From: Tessaracoccus lacteus
GTDB lineage: Bacteria > Actinomycetota > Actinomycetes > Propionibacteriales > Propionibacteriaceae
NCBI RefSeq assembly: GCF_029917005.1
Contig: NZ_CP123967.1
Location: forward strand, 1,922,001-1,986,000
Reading direction: 5' to 3'
Length of the DNA: 64,000 bases
The position numbers and the translations under genes are program-made. The notes below the pieces were generated by a model. It saw only the letters and a list, made by a program, of their open reading frames with translations. It was not told where the DNA came from and searched no databases. Shown here in pieces: positions 36,501 through 43,797 of the stretch (position 1 is its first letter; each line of letters opens with the position of its first letter).

Positions 36501-37096
36501 TGGAGTTCCGCGACCAGGTCCTGAAGGCGGTCGAGGTTCTGGCGGGTCGCCTCCAGCTTCCGCAGCGCCTTCTCCTTGCGCTTGCGGTGCTTGAGGACGC
36601 CCGCGGCCTCCTCGATGAACCCGCGGCGCGACTCCGGGGTCGCCTGCAGGATCGCGTCGAGCTGGCCCTGGCCGACGATCACGTGCATCTCGCGGCCGAT
36701 GCCGGAGTCGCTGAGCAGCTCCTGCACGTCGAGGAGTCGGGCTGAGGCGCCGTTGATGGCGTACTCGGATCCCCCGCTGCGGAACATCGTGCGGGTGATG
36801 GTGACCTCGGTGTACTCGATGGGCAGCGCCCCGTCCGAGTTGTCGATGGTCAGCTCCACCTCGGCGCGGCCGAGCGGCGCCCGTCTGGCGGTCCCTGCGA
36901 AGATGACGTCCTCCATCTTGCCGCCGCGCAGGCTCTTGGCACCCTGCTCGCCCATGACCCAGCTCAGCGCGTCGACCACGTTGGACTTGCCCGACCCGTT
37001 CGGGCCGACGACGCACGTGATCCCAGGCTCGAAGACGAGAGTCGTCGCGGAGGCGAACGACTTGAACCCGCGCAGTGTGAGCTTCTTCAGATACAT
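33566..37096 (-). CDS. smc: Chromosome segregation protein SMC
   Basis: An 1176-residue SMC ATPase that organises the chromosome with ScpA/ScpB. The N-terminal ATPase half has Walker A GPNGSGKSNVVDALSW (32-47). Two long coiled coils rich in Ala, Glu and Arg flank the hinge at about 500-640. The C-terminal half has the signature LSLLSGGERSL near 1082 and Walker B FYILDEVEAALDD. Length is normal. A TAGGCT hexamer lies 15 bases before the ATG. The gtrA gene is directly upstream. Confidence 0.96.
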   Translation of the reverse strand: MYLKKLTLRGFKSFASATTLVFEPGITCVVGPNGSGKSNVVDALSWVMGEQGAKSLRGGKMEDVIFAGTARRAPLGRAEVELTIDNSDGALPIEYTEVTITRTMFRSGGSEYAINGASARLLDVQELLSDSGIGREMHVIVGQGQLDAILQATPESRRGFIEEAAGVLKHRKRKEKALRKLEATRQNLDRLQDLVAELQRQLGPLGRQAQTARRAAVIQAELRDAKARLLADDLAAARRELAAELADEAAAAEARAAVESAVTAAQADEEAAERRLRAAAQDFDAAQEQWYALAALRERVATTVSISAERMRARDNQPTLDVGGRDPEALEREAAEFRRREEELRERGAEAEEALAAATSARNEAERVHAVAEQAYGAALRAIADRREGLARLNGRLASVTSRIGASEEEVARLVARREEALARAAAAAAHYHAGEAELAGLGASETDLDAVFESSAAAVDAAEAEASSVAQRAADNSRTCAALGARVDALTLMAERRDGSADLLGSGRPEVVGRLSDLLTVEPGWESAVDAALRGATEAVVVAGLDGALAATAHLADADPGPLVIADAPLTRPGAGARSARTLVDGPASLDGALDALLGACVAVETLAEAADVVAGDPMLSAVTRAGEWVSAWLVTGGASSAPSLLEVQAQLADARHELAEAVAEGERLRFAAEQARDSVAEARAEHDAALAALNESDARLAAITDRLGAARQAQAAAIREAERLAEAIEAAVATRAADEAQRDELAARLAAAGAEDEAVEPDPADRDAKAAQARAARQAEMDARLAVRSLEEQLKAVAGRADGLLRAAQHERQSRAKAQARAEQLRREAEVAAVVNAAAAQLAEHVDAARHRATAERDAADTARREAEAGTTAARHRAKAAAARLEEIVRGAHRDEMVRIELRMRVEQLSEKALGDLGLEPDELVAQYGPTEPVPVLTRPDGSALTDDDEVPAPVPYDRAAQSTRLRSAERSLAALGRVNPLALEEFDAMTARHRFLAEQLDDLKQTRSDLLGIVEEVDRRVQEVFEAAYRDVEASFVDVFSRLFPGGEGKLVLTEPGDWLNTGVDVEARPAGKQVKRLSLLSGGERSLVAVAFLVALFIARPSPFYILDEVEAALDDANLGRLLGIYEELRANSQLLIITHQKRTMEIADSLYGVTMRGDGISTVVSQRLHSE

Positions 37097-37130
37097 GGCG
37101 CGTTCAGCCTAGTGGCGTCCGGTTCGAGGG

Positions 37131-37655
37131 TCAGGCGCGGCGCACGGAGCGGAAGGTCCAGAGCTTGTTCACGACGAAGTTGATGGGCATGGTGATGACG
37201 ATGGCGATCAGCTGCGACCAGTACTCGCGGGAGTGGATGCCCGCCTCCTCGTGGAACCACGGCTCGGGCAGGTAGACGGGGCTGCTCGGGTTGGTCAGCG
37301 CGATCTTGATCACCAGACCGACGGCTGCGGCGGCGCTGCCGACGGCGAGGAAGGGCCAGAACTCCTTCCACCACCCCGCTGCGGCTGCGGACCTGAAGGT
37401 CCACCAGCGGTTGAGCTGGAAGTTGTAGAGGTTGGCGACCAGGAACCCGCCGATCCAGACAAGGGCCGTGAAGCGGATGTTGAACGGGGTGCCGGGGATG
37501 GCCCAGACGATGTTCTGCGCGTTGGCGGAGCCGCCGTTGAGGCGGTTCATCACGACCGCCACCAGCATGTTGACCAGCACCCCGGTTCCACCGACGACGG
37601 CGAACTTCACGAACTGCCGCATCGAGTGGCGGTAGCGCTGGTAAAGCTCGGTCAT
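37131..37655 (-). CDS. GtrA family membrane protein
   Basis: A 174-residue four-helix membrane protein of the GtrA/DPMS family, thought to help flip or hold polyprenyl-linked sugars for surface glycosylation. It begins [22 protein letters not shown] and has helices near 17-37, 62-84, 98-118 and 145-165, each followed by basic loops ([23 protein letters not shown]). ATG 37655 overlaps the mutM stop by 4 bases (ATGA), so translation is coupled. The longer open frame to 38303 is only read-through inside mutM. Its position between mutM and smc is unusual. Confidence 0.9.
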   Translation of the reverse strand: MTELYQRYRHSMRQFVKFAVVGGTGVLVNMLVAVVMNRLNGGSANAQNIVWAIPGTPFNIRFTALVWIGGFLVANLYNFQLNRWWTFRSAAAAGWWKEFWPFLAVGSAAAAVGLVIKIALTNPSSPVYLPEPWFHEEAGIHSREYWSQLIAIVITMPINFVVNKLWTFRSVRRA

Positions 37656-38491
37656 CTGGTTCCCTTCGGAGCACGCTGGCATCTCGGGCAGAGGTACGAG
37701 CTGCGGTTCATGAAGCTGCGGCGCACGATCGGCGTCCCGCAGCGGCGGCATGGCTGCCCCTCCCGGCCGTACGCCTCCAGCGACCGGGAGAAGTACCCGG
37801 ACTCGCCGTTGACGTTGACGTAGAGGGAGTCGAAGGAGGTGCCGCCCTCGGCGAGCGCGTCGGCCATGACGTCGCGGGCGGTGGACAGCAGCGTCACTGC
37901 GCGGCGTGGCCCGAGCTCGCCGGTCGGCAGCTCGAAGTGCGTGGCCGTGCGCCAGAGTGTCTCGTCGGCGTAGATGTTGCCGATGCCGCTGACCAGTCCC
38001 TGGTCGAGCAGGGCGCGCTTGACCGTCGTGCGCCGGCTGCGCATCCGCGCGGCCACGGCCGCGGCGTCGAAGCCGGGATCGAAGGGGTCCGCGGCGATGT
38101 GCGGGACCGGGGAGGAGGCCAGGCCGGGGCGCCACTCGAGGCCGCCGAACATGCGCTGGTCGACGAAGCGGAGCTCGGAGCCGTCGTCGAGGAGGAAGGT
38201 GACGCGGGTGTTGCGTTGCCGCGGGTCCGACGGCGCGTTGACGCGCAACTGGCCGCTCATGCCGAGATGGATGACCAGCGCGTCGTCGGCCAGGGAGAGC
38301 CACAGGTACTTGCCGCGGCGGTGGACGGCGTCGACCGTGCGGCCGCCCAGGTCTGCGGCGAAGCCGTCGGCGCCGAAGGGGTGGCTGCGGACGGGCCGCG
38401 GATGGAGGACCGTCACGCGCTCGAGGGTGCGCCCCTGCACGTGCGCTGTCAGCCCCCGCCTGACGACCTCCACCTCAGGCAGTTCAGGCAA
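37652..38491 (-). CDS. mutM: Formamidopyrimidine-DNA glycosylase
   Basis: A 279-residue bifunctional glycosylase/AP lyase that removes 8-oxoguanine and Fapy lesions. The catalytic N-terminus [13 protein letters not shown] gives Pro2 and Glu3. The helix-two-turn-helix region has [20 protein letters not shown], and the C-terminal zinc finger is CRRCGTPI...CPRC. The start is TTG, overlapping the rnc stop by 8 bases. Confidence 0.95.
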   Translation of the reverse strand: MPELPEVEVVRRGLTAHVQGRTLERVTVLHPRPVRSHPFGADGFAADLGGRTVDAVHRRGKYLWLSLADDALVIHLGMSGQLRVNAPSDPRQRNTRVTFLLDDGSELRFVDQRMFGGLEWRPGLASSPVPHIAADPFDPGFDAAAVAARMRSRRTTVKRALLDQGLVSGIGNIYADETLWRTATHFELPTGELGPRRAVTLLSTARDVMADALAEGGTSFDSLYVNVNGESGYFSRSLEAYGREGQPCRRCGTPIVRRSFMNRSSYLCPRCQRAPKGTR

Positions 38492-39164
38492 CGCCCAGAT
38501 CCTTCACGGCGATCCGTGCAGCGATCTGTTCGGCGCGCTTCTTGCTCCCGGCCGTGCCGGTGCCCATCTCGCGGGCGTCGACGACTACCACCGCGGTGAA
38601 GGTGCGTTCGTGGTCGGGGCCCTCGCCCACGACGTCGTAGCGGGGCAGGTCCCAGCCGCGGGCGGCGCACATCTCCTGCAGGACCGTCTTGTAGTCGGCG
38701 TAGTCGCCGGCCGCCTCGGAGGCGGCGATGAGGTCGTCGAAGGTCGCGTGGATGAACCGTGACGCCGCCGCGGAGCCGGCCGAGATGTGGATGGCGCCGA
38801 TGACGGCCTCCATCGTGTCGGCCAGGATCGAGGTCTTCGTGTCGCCGTGCGTGGCGATCTCGCCCTTGCCGAGCAGGATGTGGCCGCCCAGGTCGAGCGA
38901 CCTGGCCACCTCGGCGAGCGCGACAGAGCTCACGACGCTTGCCCTGAGCTTGGCCAGGTGTCCCTCGGGGAGCTCTGGGTAAGTGCGGAAGATGTGCTCG
39001 GTGACGACGATCTCCAGCACGGCGTCGCCGAGGAACTCCAGTCGCTCGTTGGACGCGAGTCCGGGGTGCTCGTAGGCGTAGCTCCGGTGCGTGAAGGACA
39101 GCTCAAAGAGCTGGGCATCGACCTCGATGCCCAGCTCCTGCAGCCTGTCAAGCAGTCGACTCAC
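38484..39164 (-). CDS. rnc: Ribonuclease III
   Basis: A 226-residue double-strand-specific endonuclease for rRNA and mRNA processing. The signature [16 protein letters not shown] is at 39-54, further active-site acids are in [10 protein letters not shown], and the C-terminal dsRNA-binding domain ends with [16 protein letters not shown] choose GTG 39164 ([13 protein letters not shown]) to give the normal length; the longer reading to 39248 would run into rpmF. Confidence 0.94.
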   Translation of the reverse strand: MSRLLDRLQELGIEVDAQLFELSFTHRSYAYEHPGLASNERLEFLGDAVLEIVVTEHIFRTYPELPEGHLAKLRASVVSSVALAEVARSLDLGGHILLGKGEIATHGDTKTSILADTMEAVIGAIHISAGSAAASRFIHATFDDLIAASEAAGDYADYKTVLQEMCAARGWDLPRYDVVGEGPDHERTFTAVVVVDAREMGTGTAGSKKRAEQIAARIAVKDLGVA

Positions 39165-39187
39165 CCGCGTGACTCGCGGGACTCGAC

Positions 39188-39379
39188 TCAGGCCTCGAGG
39201 ACCTGACGACGCGCGCCACGCGGACCGTACTGGCCGCAGCTCGGGCACGCGGTGTGCTGAAGGTGGGGCTCACGGCACGCCGGGTTGGCGCACACGACGG
39301 TGGGAACCACGGTCGTCTTCCACTGGGCCCGACGCGAACGGGTGTTGCTGCGCGACATCTTCCGCTTCGGAACGGCCAC
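39188..39379 (-). CDS. rpmF: 50S ribosomal protein L32
   Basis: A 63-residue protein beginning MAVPKRKMSRSNTRSRRAQW, which is standard for L32. It keeps the four zinc cysteines (Cys30, Cys35, Cys45, Cys48), so it is the zinc-containing paralogue type. It follows the DUF177 gene, the conserved partner. Confidence 0.95.
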   Translation of the reverse strand: MAVPKRKMSRSNTRSRRAQWKTTVVPTVVCANPACREPHLQHTACPSCGQYGPRGARRQVLEA

Positions 39380-39408
39380 GATCTTCTCCTTGGTCTACAG
39401 ACAAAAAG

Positions 39409-39957
39409 TCAGTTGGGGGTGTCCCCGGTCAGCCCGGTGAGCTTCGACCACCGAGGGTCGATGCGGTCACCATGCGTGTGCGTGGGGTCGAGGTTGCGGT
39501 TGAAGCCGCAGTCCGGGCACAGGCCCAGACAATCATCCTCGCACAGGGGGGTGAACGGCAACTCGAGCACCACGGTGTCCCGCAGGACCTCCTCGAGGTC
39601 GATCGTCTCGTCGACGACGAGACTCTCCTCCTCGTCCACCTCGTTGCCGGGGTAGAAATAGAGCTCCTGGATGTCGAAGGAATCCGTTCCTTCGATACCC
39701 GTCAGGCAGCGGGAGCACTGGCCGCGCAGCTGCGCGGTCGCTGTCCCCGTCACCAGGACACCTTCGGTGACCGACTGGAGCGTGAGTTCAAGCTCGATGT
39801 CGGAACCCTCCGGCACTCCGATCACTCCGACGACAAGTTCGGCAGGAGCGGGAACCGTCGCGTCGATCCTCTTCATGGCCCCAGCCCGGCGTCCCAGCTC
39901 GTGCACCTCGAAAACGAGGGGCGAGCGGCGATCCGGTTGGGCATGCGTGGGCGACAC
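39409..39957 (-). CDS. DUF177 (YceD) domain protein
   Basis: A 182-residue protein of the YceD/DUF177 family, linked to 23S rRNA or L32 accumulation and nearly always encoded just before rpmF. It has CSRCLTG near 90 and a C-terminal metal-site-like CEDDCLGLCPDCGFN. I choose GTG 39957, which has AGGGGA upstream; a start at 39984 would add nine residues without a ribosome site. Confidence 0.9.
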   Translation of the reverse strand: MSPTHAQPDRRSPLVFEVHELGRRAGAMKRIDATVPAPAELVVGVIGVPEGSDIELELTLQSVTEGVLVTGTATAQLRGQCSRCLTGIEGTDSFDIQELYFYPGNEVDEEESLVVDETIDLEEVLRDTVVLELPFTPLCEDDCLGLCPDCGFNRNLDPTHTHGDRIDPRWSKLTGLTGDTPN

Positions 39958-40051
39958 GGCTGTTCCCCTTCCTTGACCGTCCATGACATCGTCATGACCG
40001 ACGACCTACCTTACCCCGGGGCCCGACGGGGACCAAATCCGGGGGCTCGGG

Positions 40052-40528
40052 TCAGGAGCGCGGGAACTTCACCGCCAGGGCCTCGGCAACGTTTCGCGGC
40101 ACGTAGCGCGACACGTCGCCGCCCAGCCGGATGACCTGCCGGATGATGGTGGAGCTGAGGGTCGCGTGGTCACGCGCCGCGGGCAGCAGCACGGTCTCGA
40201 TGTCCCCCATCTCGGCGTTCATGTGGGCCATCTGCAGCTCGAAGTCGAAGTCGGCACCGAAGCGCAGCCCCTTCACCACGGCGGGGATGCCCCGATCGCG
40301 ACAGAAGTCGACGAGCAGGCCGTCCATCGCCTCGACCGTGATGCCGGGCAGGTCCGAAGTGGCGCCGTTCACCAACTCGACACGCTCCTCGAACGTGAAC
40401 ATGTAGTCCTTCGTGGAGTTGTTGCCGATCGCCACGAGGACCTCTCCGAACAGCGCGTGCGCGCGCCTCACGATGTCGAGGTGTCCGACGGTGATGGGAT
40501 CGAAAGAGCCCGGGACCAGTACCTTCAC
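40052..40528 (-). CDS. coaD: Phosphopantetheine adenylyltransferase
   Basis: A 158-residue enzyme that makes dephospho-CoA from 4'-phosphopantetheine and ATP. The nucleotidyltransferase motif GSFDPITVGHLDIV (residues 7-20) includes the TxGH box, and the C-terminal phosphate loop reads LSSTIIRQVI. The GTG start has a strong AAGGAGAG ribosome site. It follows rsmD, its usual partner. Confidence 0.95.
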   Translation of the reverse strand: MKVLVPGSFDPITVGHLDIVRRAHALFGEVLVAIGNNSTKDYMFTFEERVELVNGATSDLPGITVEAMDGLLVDFCRDRGIPAVVKGLRFGADFDFELQMAHMNAEMGDIETVLLPAARDHATLSSTIIRQVIRLGGDVSRYVPRNVAEALAVKFPRS

Positions 40529-40561
40529 GTCTCTCCTTGCGTTGGCCGTGTGTGCGACAAA

Positions 40562-41137
40562 CTAGTCGACCGAGCCGAATAACAGGCAGGTCTCCCCGTA
40601 GTCGCGGCGCCAGGTCTCGGTGAAGGCCGGCGGCCAGGCGGGCTCGCGGTCGCGCACCGACCGCTCGACGACCACCAGCCCGCGGGGGGCCACGGCGCCG
40701 TCGACCAGCTGGGCGAGCAGCGCCTCGACCTGCTCGGTGGGCACCGCGTAGGGAGGGTCGATGAAGATCAGGTCGAAGGAGCGTCCGGGGGCGGCGGCGA
40801 ACGTCTCGGCCTTCCCTGCCCGGACGTCGGCCTGCAGCCCGGCCGACGCGGCGTTGGCGGAGATGAGCTTCGCGGTGGATCGGTCGGCCTCGACGAGCAC
40901 CACGGGCGACGCGCCGCGGCTGGCGGCCTCGAGACCGACGGCGCCGGTGCCCGCGAACAGGTCGAGCATCGAGTAGCCGGCGAGCTGCTCCTCGGCGGTG
41001 GCGTCGGCGGCGTCGAACCAGCTGGCGAGGGCCGAGAACAGGGCCTCGCGGGTGCGGTCGGTGGTGGGACGGGTGTTGGCCCCCTTGGGCGCGGCCAGGC
41101 GGCGGCCCTTCGCCCGGCCGGCGATGATGCGGCTCAC
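40562..41137 (-). CDS. rsmD: 16S rRNA (guanine966-N2)-methyltransferase RsmD
   Basis: A 191-residue SAM-dependent methyltransferase. It begins VSRIIAGRAKGRRL with TTDRTREALFSAL, and has the SAM motif MLDLFAGTGAVGLEA near 55-70 and the catalytic DPPY near 126. The GTG start overlaps the recG stop (GTGA). The open frame upstream to 41863 is read-through inside recG and is rejected. Confidence 0.94.
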   Translation of the reverse strand: MSRIIAGRAKGRRLAAPKGANTRPTTDRTREALFSALASWFDAADATAEEQLAGYSMLDLFAGTGAVGLEAASRGASPVVLVEADRSTAKLISANAASAGLQADVRAGKAETFAAAPGRSFDLIFIDPPYAVPTEQVEALLAQLVDGAVAPRGLVVVERSVRDREPAWPPAFTETWRRDYGETCLLFGSVD

Positions 41138-43359
41138 GACTTCTCCATCCACTCTCCGGCGGCCATCAGCTCCGCCTTGGTCATCAGGTCCGTGAGCAGC
41201 GGGTCGGTGGCCGCCCGCTCGTCGGAGATCACGCGTTCGGCGAGCACCTTGGCCTCGCCGATGACATCGGCGTTCTCCAGTGCCCGCAGCAGCTTCAACG
41301 TCCCTGCCCCGCTCTGCGCCTCCCCCAGCACGTTGCCCTCGCGGCGCAGCGTCAGGTCGAGGTCGGCCAGCTCGAAGCCGTCGGTGGTGTTCGCCATGGC
41401 CTCCAGCCTGGCGAGCGCGTGCTCGTTGTCGGCGACGGGGGCCAGCAGCAGGCAGAGCCCCGGGTGCTCTCCGCGGCCGACGCGGCCGCGGAGCTGGTGC
41501 AGCTGGCTCAGGCCGAACCGGTCGGCATCGAGCACGACCATCATGGAGGCGTTCGGCACGTCGACGCCGACCTCGATCACGGTGGTGGCCACGAGCACGT
41601 CGACCTCGCCCCCCACGAAGGCAGCCATGGTCTCGTCCCGCTCCGCGACTGCCTGCTTCCCGTGCACCACGCCGATCCTCAGCCCGCGGAGCGGCCCGGA
41701 GGCCAGCTGCGGGGCGAGTTCCTCGACGGCGGCCAGGGCGCGCTGGTCGTCGGCCTTCCCGCCGCCCTCCAGCTGCGTGCCGGTGATGGCCGGGCAGACG
41801 ATGAATGCCTGCCGCCCTGCGGCGACCTCCTCGCGGATCCGTTCCCAGGCCCGCGACACCCACGCGGGGTGCGTCAGCATGTTGACGAAGACCGTCTGGA
41901 TCGGCTTGCGCCCGCGCGGCAGCTCGCGCAGCTCGGAGACCTCGAGGTCACCGAAAACTGTCATGGCGATCGACCTGGGGATGGGGGTGGCCGTCATGAT
42001 CAGCGTGTGCGGGCGCTGCCTGGCCTTGGCCGCCAGTGCGGCCCGCTGCTCCACGCCGAAGCGGTGCTGCTCGTCGACGACCACCAGGCCGAGGTCGTCG
42101 AACTCGACGGGGTCGCTGAGCAGCGCATGCGTTCCCACGATGATCCCGGCCTCGCCGCTCGCGATCGAGGCGAGCGTCTCTCGCTTGATGGCGCTCGACC
42201 GGGACCCAGTGAGCAGGACCACGCCGGTGGCAGCCTCGGGCGCGCCGAGCTGCCCGCCCTCGGCCAGGTCCCCCATCAGCGCCGAGATGGAGCGGTGGTG
42301 CTGCTTGGCGAGCACCTCCGTCGGGGCCAGCAGGACGGCCTGACCTCCGTTGTCCACGACGTCGAGCATGGCGCGCAGCGCCACGACGGTCTTGCCGGAG
42401 CCCACCTCTCCCTGCAGCAGCCGGTTCATCGGCACGGGCCGCGCCAGCTCGCCGAAGATGGTCTCCCCGATCTCCTGCTGCCCGGCGGTGAGCACGAAGG
42501 GCAGTGCCGCGTCGAAGGCGTCGAGCAGGCCGCCGGCGCGGCGCGGCCGGGGTGTCGCCGGGTCCTTGGCGAGCTCCCGGCGGCGCGCTGCCATGGCGAG
42601 CTGGATGCCGAAGGCCTCGTCGAAGCGGAGCCGGTCGACGCCGACGGCGGCCTGCGCCTCCGAGGTGGGCTCGTGCACGGCGGTGAGCGCCTCCTCGAAC
42701 GGCAGCACGCCGGCCGCGTCCACGACCCACCCTGGCAGCGTGTCGCCCTCGAGCATGGGCAGCACGAGCTCGATGGACTCGGCGATGCTCCAGGTGGGCA
42801 GCGCCTTCGTCGCGGGATAGAGGCCGATCATCGTTGCGCGCTGGACGGCCCGCGACATCGCCTCCCGTGACTCACGGCCGAGGCGCTGCTTCTCGGTCTC
42901 GCCCCTGCGCTTCCCGCCCCCGGTGCGGACGCCGTCGAGCATGACGAAGTCGGGGTTGGTCAGCTGGAGCTCGCCGTTGAACTCGCCGACCTTCCCGACG
43001 AAGATGCCGCGCCGGCCGGGTTCGAGCAGCAGCTTCCAGTGGTTGAGGTGGTGGACATTCTTGGCGAAGAAGGTGAGCGACAGGGTCCGGCCGGATCCGT
43101 CACCGATGGACGCCGCAAGTCGGCCGGGGCCCACCGCGGACCGCCGGACCTCCGCGATGACGGCGGCCTCGTCGCCTGGGCGGAGACTGGCGAAGTCGCT
43201 CATGCCGGTGCCGGAGACGTAACGACGCGGGACGTGCCGGACCAGGTCGTCGACCGTGACGATGCCGAGCTTGGCGAACGCGGTCGCTGTCCTGCCCCCC
43301 AGCACGTCGGTGAGCCTGCGCGACAGCTCGCGGTAGATCGGGGTGCGCCAGTTCGCCAT
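41134..43359 (-). CDS. recG: ATP-dependent DNA helicase RecG
   Basis: A 741-residue helicase that remodels stalled forks and branched DNA. It has an N-terminal wedge/OB domain (about 60-160), Walker A GEVGSGKT near 318, the DEQH box near 426, motif III TATPIPRS and C-terminal motifs VATTVIEVGVDVPNAS and QLRGRVGRG. The ATG has TAAGGT 12 bases upstream and no ribosome site, so a leaderless message is likely. Head of the recG-rsmD-coaD unit. Confidence 0.95.
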   Translation of the reverse strand: MANWRTPIYRELSRRLTDVLGGRTATAFAKLGIVTVDDLVRHVPRRYVSGTGMSDFASLRPGDEAAVIAEVRRSAVGPGRLAASIGDGSGRTLSLTFFAKNVHHLNHWKLLLEPGRRGIFVGKVGEFNGELQLTNPDFVMLDGVRTGGGKRRGETEKQRLGRESREAMSRAVQRATMIGLYPATKALPTWSIAESIELVLPMLEGDTLPGWVVDAAGVLPFEEALTAVHEPTSEAQAAVGVDRLRFDEAFGIQLAMAARRRELAKDPATPRPRRAGGLLDAFDAALPFVLTAGQQEIGETIFGELARPVPMNRLLQGEVGSGKTVVALRAMLDVVDNGGQAVLLAPTEVLAKQHHRSISALMGDLAEGGQLGAPEAATGVVLLTGSRSSAIKRETLASIASGEAGIIVGTHALLSDPVEFDDLGLVVVDEQHRFGVEQRAALAAKARQRPHTLIMTATPIPRSIAMTVFGDLEVSELRELPRGRKPIQTVFVNMLTHPAWVSRAWERIREEVAAGRQAFIVCPAITGTQLEGGGKADDQRALAAVEELAPQLASGPLRGLRIGVVHGKQAVAERDETMAAFVGGEVDVLVATTVIEVGVDVPNASMMVVLDADRFGLSQLHQLRGRVGRGEHPGLCLLLAPVADNEHALARLEAMANTTDGFELADLDLTLRREGNVLGEAQSGAGTLKLLRALENADVIGEAKVLAERVISDERAATDPLLTDLMTKAELMAAGEWMEKS

Positions 43360-43440
43360 GCCACGACCTTACCGACCCCCGCCGACGGACGGACAGCGAA
43401 GGCCCCGGGGCGCGGCCACCTGACAAGGGCACACGACACA

Positions 43441-43474
43441 GAACTGGCGGCCCGCAGAAGCGGACCGCCAGTTC
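43441..43474 (-). terminator. Terminator after rpmB
   Basis: A 15-bp stem with one mismatch (43441-43455 with 43460-43474) and a 4-base loop begins 16 bases after the rpmB stop. It separates rpmB from recG. Confidence 0.75.
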
Positions 43475-43489
43475 CTCAGAACCTGGTGC

Positions 43490-43675
43490 TCAGCGAGAGA
43501 CCTTGCCGGCCTTCAGGCAGGAGGTGCACACGTTGAGGCGCTGTGGCGCACCGTTCACGACGGCGCGCACGCGCTGAATGTTCGGGTTCCAGCGGCGGTT
43601 GGTCTTCTTCTTCGACCAAGGCACGTTGTGACCGAAGCCGGGTCCCTTGGCGCAAACGTCACACTTGGCAGCCAC
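43490..43675 (-). CDS. rpmB: 50S ribosomal protein L28
   Basis: A 61-residue L28 with MAAKCDVCAKGPGFGHNVP and SKKKTNRRWNPNIQRVR. It has two Cys pairs (Cys5/Cys8 and Cys50/Cys53), so it is the zinc-binding form; actinobacteria often also have a zinc-free paralogue elsewhere. The GTG start follows AAGGAG. It is flanked by terminators on both sides, so it is a single-gene unit. Confidence 0.95.
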   Translation of the reverse strand: MAAKCDVCAKGPGFGHNVPWSKKKTNRRWNPNIQRVRAVVNGAPQRLNVCTSCLKAGKVSR

Positions 43676-43760
43676 TGGATTCTCCTTGATTTGCTCGTGC
43701 CCAGGCCACGGCCTGGAATGGATTCGGCGCCCTCCGGAGAAGGCAACCTGACGATTCTAT

Positions 43761-43795
43761 CGCGCCCGGCCGGTCTGGACCAAACCGGGCGCGAC
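43761..43795 (-). terminator. Terminator after rne
   Basis: TCGCGCCCGG (43761-43770) pairs perfectly with CCGGGCGCGA (43786-43795), with an inner GGTC/GACC pairing, starting 3 bases after the rne stop. On the minus strand it is followed by TAGAATC rather than U. Confidence 0.75.
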
Positions 43796-43797
43796 CC

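Noticed and set aside
37656-38303. 216-codon N-terminal extension of gtrA
   Set aside because: Lies wholly within mutM in another frame and is arginine/proline-rich without homology to GtrA.
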